Numbered from the stretch's first letter, positions 18,305-27,539 are shown. The stretch is DNA of 64,000 nucleotides from Ruegeria sp. THAF57 (GCF_903914075.1 NZ_CAIWNQ010000001.1:186001-250000); one strand, 5' to 3'. The notes: generated from the sequence alone by a model not told the origin. Numbers and translations are program-made.

Positions 18305-18724
18305 TCAGCCAACAGCAGTTCTGATTTTTTCGGCGTGCTCCGCGATCAGGTCGAAATCCCCCATTGTTCCGGGCGCACGCAAAGCAACATCTTCGTGACG
18401 GGGAAGAACGTGGAAATGCAGATGGAACACCTCCTGCCCCCCGGCCGTTTCGTTGAATTGCTGGATCGTTACTCCGTCAGCGTCAAAAGCCTTCACCACC
18501 GCCTTGGCCAATTTCTGAACAGTGGCCATCACTGATGCCAGTTGCTGCGGAGATGCATCCAGCATATTGCGGCACGGCGTTTTGGGTATCACCAACAGGT
18601 GACCGTCCGATCGGGGCATGATGTCCATGAACGCAAGTGTATCGTCATCCTCGTAAACGCGGTTCGCGGGGATTTCCCCCTTCAGGATCTTGGCAAAGAT
18701 GTTTTCTGGATCGTAGGCGGTCAT
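18305..18724 (-). CDS. HIT family protein (HinT-like)
   Basis: Histidine-triad nucleotide hydrolase of 139 residues, probably acting on adenosine phosphoramidates. The triad motif FHLHFHVLP lies near residue 100, after GGQEV; the N-terminal IFAKILKGEIPANRVYEDD is typical. Cytoplasmic. The gene is divergent from ctaD, with an intergenic region of 287 bases that holds the FNR box. No partner in an operon is seen. Confidence 0.94.
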   Translation of the reverse strand: MTAYDPENIFAKILKGEIPANRVYEDDDTLAFMDIMPRSDGHLLVIPKTPCRNMLDASPQQLASVMATVQKLAKAVVKAFDADGVTIQQFNETAGGQEVFHLHFHVLPRHEDVALRAPGTMGDFDLIAEHAEKIRTAVG

Positions 18725-18895
18725 GTCAAATCTCCGATTTCGGCGTTACGCCCAGTTCTGCGTTTCGTCCGCACCAGGGTCAAGCGAAGAAACCTCTGTC
18801 ACGCGCAGCGCTTGAAAATTGGCAGCCAATACCCAACTGAAAGGTGAATTTAGCCGACAATGCGCGTTTCGGGCCCCTGCCCGCGACAATTAATC

Positions 18896-18909
18896 TTGAT
18901 CCAGATCAA
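18896..18909. promoter_or_regulatory. FNR/FnrL-type binding site upstream of ctaD
   Basis: TTGATCCAGATCAA is a perfect match to the TTGAT-N4-ATCAA consensus of FNR-family oxygen regulators. It ends nine bases before a candidate -35 element for ctaD. It could also act on the divergent HIT gene. Confidence 0.8.
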
Positions 18910-18918
18910 ACTCGACCA

Positions 18919-18947
18919 TTGAAGGCGTCCTCTTCGCATTCTAAAAC
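18919..18947 (+). promoter_or_regulatory. Candidate ctaD promoter
   Basis: TTGAAG (18919-18924) and TAAAAC (18942-18947) separated by 17 bases. With this promoter the FNR box would be centred near -51. Pattern match only. Confidence 0.4.
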
Positions 18948-18958
18948 CAGCAGGAATC

Positions 18959-18987
18959 CCGCGCGCCGGAGAGGTCCGGCTGCGCGG
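18959..18987 (+). promoter_or_regulatory. Stable hairpin in the ctaD leader
   Basis: Stem arms CCGCGCGCCGGA (18959-18970) and TCCGGC plus GCGCGG (18975-18980 and 18982-18987) pair over 12 bp with one bulged T and a GAGG loop. No T-run follows, so it is not an ordinary terminator. It ends 24 bases before the ctaD start. Confidence 0.6.
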
Positions 18988-19011
18988 TAGAATTGTAACA
19001 GGAGGCACCTA

Positions 19012-20670
19012 ATGGCAGACGCAGCCATTCATGGTCACGATCATGAAGACCAGCGAGGGTTCTTTACCCGCTGGTTCATGTCGACCAACCACAAGGACAT
19101 CGGGATTCTGTACCTGATTTTCTCGGCGCTGGCCGGGTTTATCTCGGTGGCGATGACCGTCTATATGCGGCTCGAGCTGATGCACCCCGGTGTTCAGTAC
19201 ATGTGCCTCGAAGGGTTCATGGCCGATCCATGTACACCGAATGGGCACCTGTGGAACGTGATGATCACCTATCACGGTGTTCTGATGATGTTCTTCGTTG
19301 TCATCCCGGCGCTTTTCGGCGGTTTTGGCAACTATTTCATGCCGTTGCAGATCGGTGCGCCGGATATGGCGTTCCCGCGGATGAACAACCTGTCCTTCTG
19401 GCTGTATGTCGCTGGTACCTCGCTGGGCGTGGCCTCGTTGCTGAGCCCCGGTGGCAATGACCAGCTCGGTTCAGGCGTTGGCTGGGTGCTTTACCCGCCG
19501 CTGTCCACGACAGAGGGCGGCATGTCCATGGACCTTGCGATCTTTGCCGTACACGTATCGGGCGCCTCCTCGATCCTCGGCGCGATCAACATGATCACCA
19601 CGTTCCTGAACATGCGTGCCCCGGGCATGACCCTGTTCAAGGTGCCGCTGTTCAGTTGGTCGATCTTCATCACTTCGTGGCTGATTCTTCTGTCGCTGCC
19701 GGTTCTGGCGGGCGCAATCACCATGCTGCTGATGGATCGCAACTTTGGCTTCACCTTCTTTGATCCGGCCGGTGGCGGTGACCCGATCCTGTATCAGCAC
19801 ATCCTGTGGTTCTTTGGCCACCCGGAAGTGTACATCGTGATCCTGCCCGGTTTCGGCATCATCAGCCACGTGATCGCCACCTTCTCGCGCAAGCCGATCT
19901 TCGGCTACCTGCCAATGGTCTGGGCAATTATCGCGATTGGTGTTCTGGGCTTCGTCGTATGGGCGCACCACATGTACACCGTTGGCATGTCGCTGCGTCA
20001 GCAGGCCTACTTTATGCTGGCAACGATGGTCATCGCGGTTCCAACCGGCGTTAAGGTCTTCTCGTGGATTGCGACCATGTGGGGCGGATCCATCGAGTTC
20101 AAGACACCGATGCTGTTCGCTTTCGGCTTCCTATTCCTGTTCACCGTTGGTGGTGTAACCGGTGTGGTTCTGTCGCAGGCCGGTATCGACCGAGCTTATC
20201 ACGACACCTATTACGTCGTGGCGCACTTCCACTACGTGATGAGCCTGGGTGCCGTCTTTGCGATCTTTGCGGGCGTATACTTCTACTTCTCGAAGATGAC
20301 GGGCCGTCAGTACTCCGAGTTCTGGGGCAAGGTTCACTTCTGGCTGTTCTTTATCGGCGCCAACCTGACCTTCTTCCCGCAGCACTTCCTGGGCCGTCAG
20401 GGGATGCCGCGTCGCTATATCGACTACCCCGAGGCATTCGCTCAGTGGAACTTTGTCTCTTCGATTGGCGCGTTCATCTCGTTCGCTTCGTTCCTGCTGT
20501 TCTTCGGCATCGTGATCTACGCCCTGCTGCGCGGCGCGAAGGAAACACGTCCGAACCCGTGGAACGAATACGCAGACACGCTGGAATGGACCCTGCCCAC
20601 CCCGCCGCCCGAACACACGTTCGAGCAGCTTCCCAAGCAGGAAGACTGGGACAAAGGCCACGCGCACTGA
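19012..20670 (+). CDS. ctaD: Cytochrome c oxidase subunit I (aa3-type)
   Basis: Catalytic subunit of the aa3 terminal oxidase in the inner membrane, 552 residues, twelve membrane helices. It holds heme a and the heme a3-CuB centre: HPEVY (with the CuB histidine and cross-linked tyrosine) near residue 277 and the CuB pair in WAHHMYTVG near residue 326. The K- and D-channel segments (for example [21 protein letters not shown]) are intact. It starts at an ATG with AGGAGG seven bases upstream. The gene stands alone, as in Rhodobacter and Paracoccus, where subunits II and III are elsewhere. An FNR box and a leader hairpin point to oxygen-dependent control. Confidence 0.98.
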   Translation: MADAAIHGHDHEDQRGFFTRWFMSTNHKDIGILYLIFSALAGFISVAMTVYMRLELMHPGVQYMCLEGFMADPCTPNGHLWNVMITYHGVLMMFFVVIPALFGGFGNYFMPLQIGAPDMAFPRMNNLSFWLYVAGTSLGVASLLSPGGNDQLGSGVGWVLYPPLSTTEGGMSMDLAIFAVHVSGASSILGAINMITTFLNMRAPGMTLFKVPLFSWSIFITSWLILLSLPVLAGAITMLLMDRNFGFTFFDPAGGGDPILYQHILWFFGHPEVYIVILPGFGIISHVIATFSRKPIFGYLPMVWAIIAIGVLGFVVWAHHMYTVGMSLRQQAYFMLATMVIAVPTGVKVFSWIATMWGGSIEFKTPMLFAFGFLFLFTVGGVTGVVLSQAGIDRAYHDTYYVVAHFHYVMSLGAVFAIFAGVYFYFSKMTGRQYSEFWGKVHFWLFFIGANLTFFPQHFLGRQGMPRRYIDYPEAFAQWNFVSSIGAFISFASFLLFFGIVIYALLRGAKETRPNPWNEYADTLEWTLPTPPPEHTFEQLPKQEDWDKGHAH

Positions 20671-20694
20671 TCCCTTCCATTAAGAAACAAATAG

Positions 20695-20719
20695 AGCCCC
20701 GCCTCGTGCGGGGCTTTTT
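20695..20719 (+). terminator. Intrinsic terminator after ctaD
   Basis: AGCCCCGC (20695-20702) pairs with GCGGGGCT (20708-20715) over a CTCGT loop and is followed by a T-run, 24 bases after the ctaD stop. Confidence 0.9.
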
Positions 20720-20826
20720 CATTACCCCCTTACGATGCTCTTCCGAGTTCCGTGGACAGGTGTGCCAAGATGTCGATATTATTCAAAAATTGAATTTCAT
20801 GACGTTTCAACGGAAACACAAAAGAC

Positions 20827-21849
20827 ATGTTACTTCACGATAGCATCTCGGTCCGCAAACTGCTCAGGGGATCGGTCGGCTTTATCTCAATTGTCCTTGC
20901 CTGGATTTTGTTGGTTCAGGTGGTTGATGAACTCACGCCTGTAGATCTGATTTCGAACCCCAGCCCTCCGGTGGCAATGCTGGGGATCGCGGTCGCGTTC
21001 TTTCTGGGTTTCAAAAACACCTCGGCTTATGGACGTTGGACCGAGGCAAGGCGGGTCTGGGGGGATATCGCCAACGCAAGCCGAGACTGGGGAAATACGG
21101 TTGCCACGCTGGTTCAAACCAATGGCTCTCCTCTCGACGCCAACTTGCGCACCGAACTGATTGAAAGACACATCGCCTGGGTGACCCTATTGGCCTACCA
21201 GTTGCGACAACCTTCGGCCAATGGGCGTTCGGTCAAGCCGTGGATGTTTGGACACACACTTTCACCAAGCCACACACCCAATTCGCCTGGCGACTGGAAG
21301 ACCAGCCAATTAGAGGCAGACCTGCCCCGGCTTGACGGAAAAGCCAACAAGGCCGCATATCTTTTAAACCTACAGGCGCGGAAACTGTCCGAGATGGCCC
21401 AACAGGGTAAGATCGACCCATTCTGGCATGTCGCCCTGATGGACAGGTTAGCCCGTCTGACGGCGGCCCAAGGCCAGTGCGAGCGGATCAAGAACACTCC
21501 GTTCCCCCGACAGGTGGCTGAAGTCGGTCGCCTGTTCAGCTGGATTTTCATCTTCATGCTGCCACTTGCCTTCAATGATGAGCGTTCGATCGTGGCCGGG
21601 ACCAACACTGCAATGATCCAAACAGTTCTGACGGATTGGCTGACCTTCGCTCCGGTCGGGGCACTGGTCTGCTGGATTTTCTTTGTAACCGAGCGGGTAA
21701 GCGCTTCGATGGAAGACCCATTCGAAGGAGATGTCACCGACGTGCCGATCTTGGCGCTGTGCAGAACGATTGAAATCGACATGCGTCAGGCGACAGATTG
21801 CGGGGTCGTTCCCGACCCCGTTCGGCCCGTGAACAAGACGCTATTCTGA
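20827..21849 (+). CDS. Bestrophin family (UPF0187) membrane protein
   Basis: Predicted ion channel-like inner-membrane protein of 340 residues. FFLGFKNTSAYGRWTEARRVWG near residue 58 (quoted in part: NTSAYGRWTEAR) and the C-terminal EDPFEGDVTDVPI with RTIEIDMRQ match bacterial bestrophins. Four hydrophobic segments are seen, two near the N-terminus (residues about 20-65) and two near residues 235-295. Bacterial members have been shown to be channels in a few cases; the conducted ion here is unknown. Single-gene unit. Confidence 0.9.
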   Translation: MLLHDSISVRKLLRGSVGFISIVLAWILLVQVVDELTPVDLISNPSPPVAMLGIAVAFFLGFKNTSAYGRWTEARRVWGDIANASRDWGNTVATLVQTNGSPLDANLRTELIERHIAWVTLLAYQLRQPSANGRSVKPWMFGHTLSPSHTPNSPGDWKTSQLEADLPRLDGKANKAAYLLNLQARKLSEMAQQGKIDPFWHVALMDRLARLTAAQGQCERIKNTPFPRQVAEVGRLFSWIFIFMLPLAFNDERSIVAGTNTAMIQTVLTDWLTFAPVGALVCWIFFVTERVSASMEDPFEGDVTDVPILALCRTIEIDMRQATDCGVVPDPVRPVNKTLF

Positions 21850-21940
21850 TCGCGGCGGTGCTTCGCCAAACGGCAGAGATCGAAAAAATCAAAAAATTAG
21901 GCTAGAATGGAAACTGAAACTCTGAGATCGGGGTGATCCA

Positions 21941-22540
21941 ATGCCCGAAATTGATTTTTGGTATTCCATTGGCAGTACGTACAGCTTCCTGACGATCATG
22001 CGCCTGGATGACTGGTGCGCTGAGAATGACGTCGCAGTTGCGTGGCGCCCTTTCAATGTCCGCAGCGTCATGTCCGAACAGAAGAACATCCCATTTGCAG
22101 GTAAGCCTGTTAAATCAGCGTATATGTGGCGCGATATCGAGCGGCGAGCTGCCAAGTATCATATCCACGCCCATCTGCCCGCGCCCTATCCGATTTCCGA
22201 CCTAGAACTTGCCAATCAGGTCGCCTTGATGGGAATACAGGATGGATGGGGCAAGAGTTTTACACAAAACCTCTACCGGATCTGGTTCGAAGACGGCATC
22301 GAAGCTGGCAGCGAGGCGGCAATTTCCGAGGCCCTTTTACGGTGTCAGCAAGACCCTCGCCTGACTCTGGCACGTGCCCGCAGCCCTGATGCGGTTTCAG
22401 CTCTGGAATTCGAAACTGACCGCGCCTCACGCCTTGGCGTATTCGGTGCACCCAGCCTTGTCGTACGGGGCGAGGTTTTTTGGGGCGACGACCGTCTGGA
22501 CGATGCCTTGTCATGGTCGCGCGTAGGTCACGTTGTGTGA
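21941..22540 (+). CDS. 2-hydroxychromene-2-carboxylate isomerase-like DsbA/GST-kappa protein
   Basis: Thioredoxin-fold protein of 199 residues. The start IDFWYSIGSTYSFLTI places a serine where DsbA has its cysteine pair, typical of the glutathione-dependent HCCA isomerase/GST-kappa family, and VFGAPSLVVRGEVFWGDDRLDD near the C-terminus matches too. HCCA isomerases act in naphthalene-type aromatic degradation, but no such pathway is nearby, so the substrate here is unknown and the protein may be a general glutathione-dependent enzyme. Confidence 0.87.
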   Translation: MPEIDFWYSIGSTYSFLTIMRLDDWCAENDVAVAWRPFNVRSVMSEQKNIPFAGKPVKSAYMWRDIERRAAKYHIHAHLPAPYPISDLELANQVALMGIQDGWGKSFTQNLYRIWFEDGIEAGSEAAISEALLRCQQDPRLTLARARSPDAVSALEFETDRASRLGVFGAPSLVVRGEVFWGDDRLDDALSWSRVGHVV

Positions 22541-22584
22541 TCAATTGGCGTCGACTTTGCATTGCAAGACGTTATTTTTTGACC

Positions 22585-23076
22585 ATGCCCTATCGATGGA
22601 ATCAAACCTCTGGATCGGATCTGGAATTGCGACTGTGGCCGCATAACTCACTGCCGCCAAAATGGGCCATGCGTGTTGTTCTGGCGGTCTTTTTGTTCGG
22701 TCTCATCCCCCTGATGGCGGTTTTGGGTTCCGTGCTGCTATGGGGTTTGCTGCCATTCCTGCTGCTGACAGTGGTGGGATTGTGGTTGGCGATCCAGTCG
22801 AACTACCGTTCCCGCAGTGTTTTTGAGGTGTTCACTCTGACAGGGACTCAGGCCCGGCTTGTCCATCACCATCCCGGCCGAGGGTCACAGGAATGGACCT
22901 GCAACCGATACTGGGCGCGCCCTGAGATGCACAAGCATGGCGGCCCCGTACCCAACTATGTCACTCTGAAGGGCGACGGGCGCGAAGTGGAAATCGGGTC
23001 TTTCCTGACCGAAGAAGAACGGATCGCCCTGTATGACGATCTTACACAAAAACTGCGCGACCCGGTCGCGCAGTAA
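22585..23076 (+). CDS. DUF2244 family membrane protein
   Basis: Protein of 163 residues with two membrane helices near residues 30-75 and a C-terminal cytoplasmic-looking domain containing RVFEVFTLTG-like and VEIGSFLTEEERIALYDDL segments, the usual ending of DUF2244 proteins. Function unknown; in alphaproteobacteria such genes often lie near cytochrome oxidase genes, as here (ctaD is 2 kb upstream). The ATG at 22585 is chosen because the sequence before it reads into the end of the previous gene; no Shine-Dalgarno is evident. Confidence 0.82.
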   Translation: MPYRWNQTSGSDLELRLWPHNSLPPKWAMRVVLAVFLFGLIPLMAVLGSVLLWGLLPFLLLTVVGLWLAIQSNYRSRSVFEVFTLTGTQARLVHHHPGRGSQEWTCNRYWARPEMHKHGGPVPNYVTLKGDGREVEIGSFLTEEERIALYDDLTQKLRDPVAQ

Positions 23077-23099
23077 TATCGTGTTTGAGGCGAAAGCGG

Positions 23100-23585
23100 T
23101 CAGCAGCCGCCGCTTGCAGCCGCGCAGAGCTGATCTTTGACCATCGGTCCCACTTTGCCGAAATCCATTTGGCCAGTGTAGCGCGACTTCAGCTCGCCCA
23201 TCACTTTGCCCATATCCCGGATCGAACCAGCGCCCGTTGACGAGATGGCCGTCTGGATGGCCTGAGAGACCTCATCTTCATCCAGTTGTTTGGGCAAAAA
23301 TTCCTCGATCACTTCGACTTCGCGAAGCTCACGCTCGGCAAGGTCCAACCGTCCGCCCTCTTCATAGGCGCGCGCGCTTTCCTTGCGCTGCTTGGTCATT
23401 TTGCCAAGGATTTCAAGGACCTCGGCATCGCCGCAGCCCTTCGCCTCTTCGTTGTCAGAGGCACGTGACGCGATGTCGCGATCCTTGATCGCGGCATTAA
23501 TAAGCCGCAGCGTCGACAGACGCTCGGCCTCCTTATCTTTCATTGCCTGCTTCAGGGCTGAGTTCACCCTTGATCGCATATCCAT
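23100..23585 (-). CDS. GatB/YqeY domain-containing protein
   Basis: Cytoplasmic protein of 161 residues carrying the helical YqeY domain also found at the C-terminus of GatB, the amidotransferase that corrects mischarged tRNA. The free-standing form is of unclear function. It begins MDMRSRVNSALKQAMK and ends GKVGPMVKDQLCAAASGGC. ATG at 23585 is preferred over a longer frame because homologues start here; a second ATG is two codons in. The gene is divergent from carA, a neighbourhood I recall as common in Rhodobacteraceae. Confidence 0.9.
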   Translation of the reverse strand: MDMRSRVNSALKQAMKDKEAERLSTLRLINAAIKDRDIASRASDNEEAKGCGDAEVLEILGKMTKQRKESARAYEEGGRLDLAERELREVEVIEEFLPKQLDEDEVSQAIQTAISSTGAGSIRDMGKVMGELKSRYTGQMDFGKVGPMVKDQLCAAASGGC

Positions 23586-23768
23586 ATGATCTGTCCATCC
23601 CCATGGAAAAGGAACCACGACCATATCTAAACAAAAAGCGTGATACAACAGGGAAGCAATATGGCTAACCTATTGATTTTTAACAATAGCACAAAATTTG
23701 AACAGACTTGACCCAAGCGCTCAAGCCCCTTAGGTATGCGCCGATTTACCCTGCAAGAGAGTCGCCCC

Positions 23769-24935
23769 ATGTCGCAGAACGCCCCGACCAAGCCCACCGC
23801 ATGTCTGGCATTGGCCGACGGCACATTGTTCTACGGGATGGGCTTTGGCGCCACCGGACAGACCGTGGCCGAACTGTGCTTTAACACGGCCATGACCGGA
23901 TATCAGGAAATTATGACTGACCCGTCCTATGCCGGTCAGATCGTCACCTTCACCTTCCCCCATATCGGCAATGTCGGGGTGAACCCCGAGGATGACGAAA
24001 CCGCTGACCCTGTTGCAGCCGGGATGGTGGTCAAATGGGACCCGACCGAGCCGTCGAACTGGCGCGCGGCGGAAGAACTGAAAACCTGGCTGGCCCGTCG
24101 CGGACGTATTGCCATAGGAGGCGTGGACACACGCCGTCTGACCCGCGCGATCCGTCAGCAGGGTGCGCCGCATGTCGCGCTGGCTCATGACCCCGAGGGG
24201 AATTTCGATATCGAGGCTCTGGTGGCGGCCGCGCGCGGATTTGCCGGACTTGAAGGTATGGACCTGGCCAAGGAAGTGACCTGCGCCCAGAGCTATCGGT
24301 GGGACGAGATGCGTTGGGCCTGGCCCGATGGCTACGCCCGTCAGAACGCCCCTGTGCACAAGGTAGTTGCCCTGGACTTCGGTGCCAAGCGCAACATCCT
24401 GCGCTGCCTTGCCACCGCAGGATGCGACGTCACAGTTTTGCCGGCCACGGCAACAGCAGCCGAAGTGCTTGCGCATGAACCCGACGGGGTGTTCCTGTCG
24501 AACGGTCCGGGCGATCCTGCGGCGACCGGCGAATACGCCGTGCCGATGATCAAAGAGGTTCTAGAGACCACCGACCTGCCCGTCTTTGGAATCTGTCTCG
24601 GTCATCAGATGCTGGCGCTGGCGCTGGGTGGTCAGACCGTCAAGATGAACCACGGCCACCACGGCGCAAACCACCCAGTCAAGGACCTGGATACTGGTAA
24701 GGTTGAGATTACCTCGATGAACCACGGTTTTGCTGTCGACGCGCAATCGCTGCCCGAAGGTGTCGTGGAAACCCATCGCTCGCTGTTTGACGGGTCGAAC
24801 TGCGGTATTCGCATGAAGGATCGCCCTGTTTACTCGGTGCAACACCACCCCGAGGCATCGCCTGGTCCACAGGACAGTTTCTACCTGTTCGAGCGGTTCG
24901 CCGAGGCGATGGCGAACAAAAAAGAAAAGGTATAG
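23769..24935 (+). CDS. carA: Carbamoyl-phosphate synthase small subunit
   Basis: Glutaminase subunit that feeds ammonia to CarB for carbamoyl phosphate, used in arginine and pyrimidine synthesis; 388 residues. The N-terminal CPSase domain includes GATGQTVAELCFNTAMTGYQ in part (MTGYQEIMTDPSY), and the class I amidotransferase domain has the nucleophile cysteine in GICLGHQ near residue 275 and the HHPEASPGP histidine-glutamate pair near residue 358. Start ATG 23769 is chosen by homology, with AAGAGAG upstream. carB is not in the window. A terminator follows. Confidence 0.97.
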   Translation: MSQNAPTKPTACLALADGTLFYGMGFGATGQTVAELCFNTAMTGYQEIMTDPSYAGQIVTFTFPHIGNVGVNPEDDETADPVAAGMVVKWDPTEPSNWRAAEELKTWLARRGRIAIGGVDTRRLTRAIRQQGAPHVALAHDPEGNFDIEALVAAARGFAGLEGMDLAKEVTCAQSYRWDEMRWAWPDGYARQNAPVHKVVALDFGAKRNILRCLATAGCDVTVLPATATAAEVLAHEPDGVFLSNGPGDPAATGEYAVPMIKEVLETTDLPVFGICLGHQMLALALGGQTVKMNHGHHGANHPVKDLDTGKVEITSMNHGFAVDAQSLPEGVVETHRSLFDGSNCGIRMKDRPVYSVQHHPEASPGPQDSFYLFERFAEAMANKKEKV

Positions 24936-24982
24936 CGGCTGCTTTAGTCAGCATTAACCCGCTGTTAACCTTAATAGAACAA

Positions 24983-25016
24983 CCCTGACACCGGTTTCAC
25001 GTGTCAGGGTTTTTTT
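24983..25016 (+). terminator. Intrinsic terminator of carA, abutting the next start codon
   Basis: CCCTGACAC (24983-24991) pairs perfectly with GTGTCAGGG (25001-25009), followed by seven T residues at 25010-25016. The next gene's apparent ATG is at 25017. Confidence 0.9.
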
Positions 25017-26888
25017 ATGGTTGAACTGAACCTGCAACACTTTGCGCGGGCGGCGCCTATTCCTGTGCAGGTCAGAAAACCTCTAGGCATCTGCCTGCTT
25101 GAAAGTGGCCTGATTACACAGGCGCAGTTGGAAAAAGCGCTGCATCTCAGATCCCGGCAGGACGTACCACTGGGTGAGATTCTTGTGGCCGAAGGCTGGG
25201 TCGACCGCCGGGACGTCATGAACGCGCTTGCAGACCAAAACCATCTTCAATTCGCTGATCTGATCGCATCCCCGCCATCTCTAGAGCTTTGCCAGCTAAA
25301 ACCCGTTCGCTTCTGGCTTGAACACAACGTGATCCCTTGGAAACGGGTGGGTCCTTTCCTATTGGTGGCGACTGCCCGGCCGGATTGCTTTGAAACGGTT
25401 CGAGCGCAATTGGGTAAGGTCGGCCTTACTGTCCTGCCCGTTCTTGCGGCGTCTGATGAAATTGACAGCGCGATCGCTGCCACGTTTGCGTCCCAACTGG
25501 CAGCGGACGCCGAGACCCGAGTGGACGTAAAGCATAGCTGTCGATCCTGGGCACCCCGTGCACGGGTTAAACCACTTGCAGCCCTGATCGCTGTGGTGGC
25601 GGTTTTCGCAGCGTTACCAAAATTAGGGCTGATGTTCTTCGTAACACTCGCGGTCAGCTCACTGATCTTGTTTTTTGCGCTACGGTTAAGCGGCTTGCTG
25701 AGTTTTCTGCACCAGAGTTTTCAGCCCCCTAAAGGCGCCCCGAAGCCTTTACCGCAGCCCCTTCCCCGCGTGTCGATCATGGTGCCGCTGTATAAGGAAG
25801 AAGAAATAGCAGACGCCCTGATACGACGGTTGCAACGCCTCACATACCCCAAGGCCCTATTGGACGTCATTTTGGTTCTTGAAGCATCCGACGATGTTAC
25901 ACGCGCGGCGCTTGCGCATGTCGACCTGCCGTCTTGGATCAGGTCCGTCGAAGTTCCGACATCAAGCGGGCTGACAACAAAACCCCGGGCAATGAACTAT
26001 GCGCTCGATTTTTGCAGGGGTGAAATTCTGGGCGTCTGGGACGCCGAGGATGCTCCACAACCCGATCAGATCGAACGTGTGGTCACGCATTTTACGCATG
26101 CAGACGACAGCGTCGTCTGTCTGCAAGGGGGATTGGACTATTACAACCCGCGCACCAACTGGAGGTCGCGCTGTTTTACAATCGAATACAATAGCTGGTT
26201 CCGCATTCTGTTGCAGGGTATCGCGCGCTTGGGTCTTGTGGTTCCGCTGGGCGGCACGACCTTCTTCTTCCGCCGGGAGAAGCTTTTGGAAATGGGCGGA
26301 TGGGACGCCCACAATGTCACTGAGGACGCAGATCTGGGTGTGCGGTTAAGCCGTGCGGGTTATAGAACCGAGATGGTCGACACCACTACCTTTGAAGAGG
26401 CTAATTTCCGCGCTTGGCCTTGGGTGAAACAGCGTTCGCGCTGGCTAAAGGGTTTCATGGTCACCTATCTCGTTCACATGCGTGACCCTGTCCAGCTTTG
26501 GAACGACCTCGGAGCCTTGAAATTCCTGGGCTTTCAAGCGTTCTTTCTTGGAACGGTAGGGCAATTTCTGTTGGCACCCGCTCTTTGGGTGTTCTGGCTG
26601 ACTGCGCTGGGGATGCTTAGCCCGATGGAGGCACTGGTGCCGCGTTGGGCGCTGCTTTCGTTATTTGCCCTCTTCCTTGCCGCAGAACTCACAAACCTTT
26701 TCGCCGGAGTCCTGTCGGTCTGGGCGCGGGAAAGAAGGTTTCTAATACCTTGGGTGCCAACTATGCCCTTGTACTTTCCGCTTGGGGTTGTCGCAGCTTA
26801 CAAAGCGGTGTGGGAATTGACCGGAAACCCATTCTTCTGGGATAAAACCCAACACGGGCAAGCCTGCGAAGAGATTCCGCCGGAATAA
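25017..26888 (+). CDS. Membrane glycosyltransferase family 2 with N-terminal MshEN domain (NfrB-like)
   Basis: Processive-type glycosyltransferase of 623 residues in the inner membrane. Residues about 22-130 form an MshEN/T2SSE-N domain (GLITQAQLEKAL, PLGEILVAEGWV), which in other proteins binds c-di-GMP. Two membrane helices (about 190-235) precede the GT2 domain, with the DxD-like WDAEDAPQPDQ near residue 341, TEDADLGVRL near 435 and the QxxRW motif as QRSRWLKG near 475. More membrane helices follow. This is the architecture of E. coli NfrB and related exopolysaccharide synthases; the product is unknown. The start is uncertain because ATG 25017 directly follows the carA terminator T-run. 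Confidence 0.87.
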   Translation: MVELNLQHFARAAPIPVQVRKPLGICLLESGLITQAQLEKALHLRSRQDVPLGEILVAEGWVDRRDVMNALADQNHLQFADLIASPPSLELCQLKPVRFWLEHNVIPWKRVGPFLLVATARPDCFETVRAQLGKVGLTVLPVLAASDEIDSAIAATFASQLAADAETRVDVKHSCRSWAPRARVKPLAALIAVVAVFAALPKLGLMFFVTLAVSSLILFFALRLSGLLSFLHQSFQPPKGAPKPLPQPLPRVSIMVPLYKEEEIADALIRRLQRLTYPKALLDVILVLEASDDVTRAALAHVDLPSWIRSVEVPTSSGLTTKPRAMNYALDFCRGEILGVWDAEDAPQPDQIERVVTHFTHADDSVVCLQGGLDYYNPRTNWRSRCFTIEYNSWFRILLQGIARLGLVVPLGGTTFFFRREKLLEMGGWDAHNVTEDADLGVRLSRAGYRTEMVDTTTFEEANFRAWPWVKQRSRWLKGFMVTYLVHMRDPVQLWNDLGALKFLGFQAFFLGTVGQFLLAPALWVFWLTALGMLSPMEALVPRWALLSLFALFLAAELTNLFAGVLSVWARERRFLIPWVPTMPLYFPLGVVAAYKAVWELTGNPFFWDKTQHGQACEEIPPE

Positions 26889-26891
26889 ACG

Positions 26892-27539
26892 TCAGTTTTC
26901 GCGGCGCACTGCATCCTGTTTCAGACGCGTCATGAAGGCGACGGAAATATGTTCTTTGAGCGCTCGGGCGGCGGCGGCTTCGTCACGGGCGGCGATGGCC
27001 TCGACAATGCCTTTATGTTCGCTTTGGGCGATCTCGCCCCGGCCCTGCACCGCCAAAGAAGTGGTTGCCATCAAAGCCATCGTTCGATGCACCAAATCCA
27101 ATTGCTGAACCAAATAGCGGTTGTGCGAGGCCAGATGGATCTGTTCGTGGAAACGGCGGTTGGCACGGGACAAAGCGGTCGGGTCATCGACCAATGCATC
27201 GTCGGCGGCAACCATATCCTGCAGCACCTTGATCTCTTCCTCGGTCGCGTGTTTCGCCGCCAGACTTGCGGCCAATCCCTCTAGTTCGCGACGCACCACG
27301 TACAGCTCGGCCATCTGGTTATGATCCAGCGAGGCCACGATCAGCGACCGCCCGTCCCGCTCTAGCAGAGACTGGGTTTCAAGCCGCTGCAACGCTTCGC
27401 GAATGGGGGTACGCGATACGCCGAACCGCTCGGCCAGTTCGCTCTCGACCAGCCGATCACCGGGTTTGTAGACGCCCACGTCAATCGCTTCGAGTATCAG
27501 GCTGTAGGCGTCCTTGTTGGACTGTTTAGACTGGGGCAT
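26892..27539 (-). CDS. GntR family transcriptional regulator (FadR/FCD subfamily)
   Basis: DNA-binding regulator of 215 residues. The winged helix-turn-helix is at residues about 12-75 (VESELAERFGVSRTPIREAL), followed by an all-helical FCD ligand domain with metal-ligand histidines (RRFHEQIHLASHN near residue 130 and SEHKGIVEAI near 180). Such regulators sense carboxylic acids. The target cannot be told: it is convergent with the glycosyltransferase (three bases between stops) and divergent from the nucleotidase gene 100 bases away. Confidence 0.92.
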   Translation of the reverse strand: MPQSKQSNKDAYSLILEAIDVGVYKPGDRLVESELAERFGVSRTPIREALQRLETQSLLERDGRSLIVASLDHNQMAELYVVRRELEGLAASLAAKHATEEEIKVLQDMVAADDALVDDPTALSRANRRFHEQIHLASHNRYLVQQLDLVHRTMALMATTSLAVQGRGEIAQSEHKGIVEAIAARDEAAAARALKEHISVAFMTRLKQDAVRREN

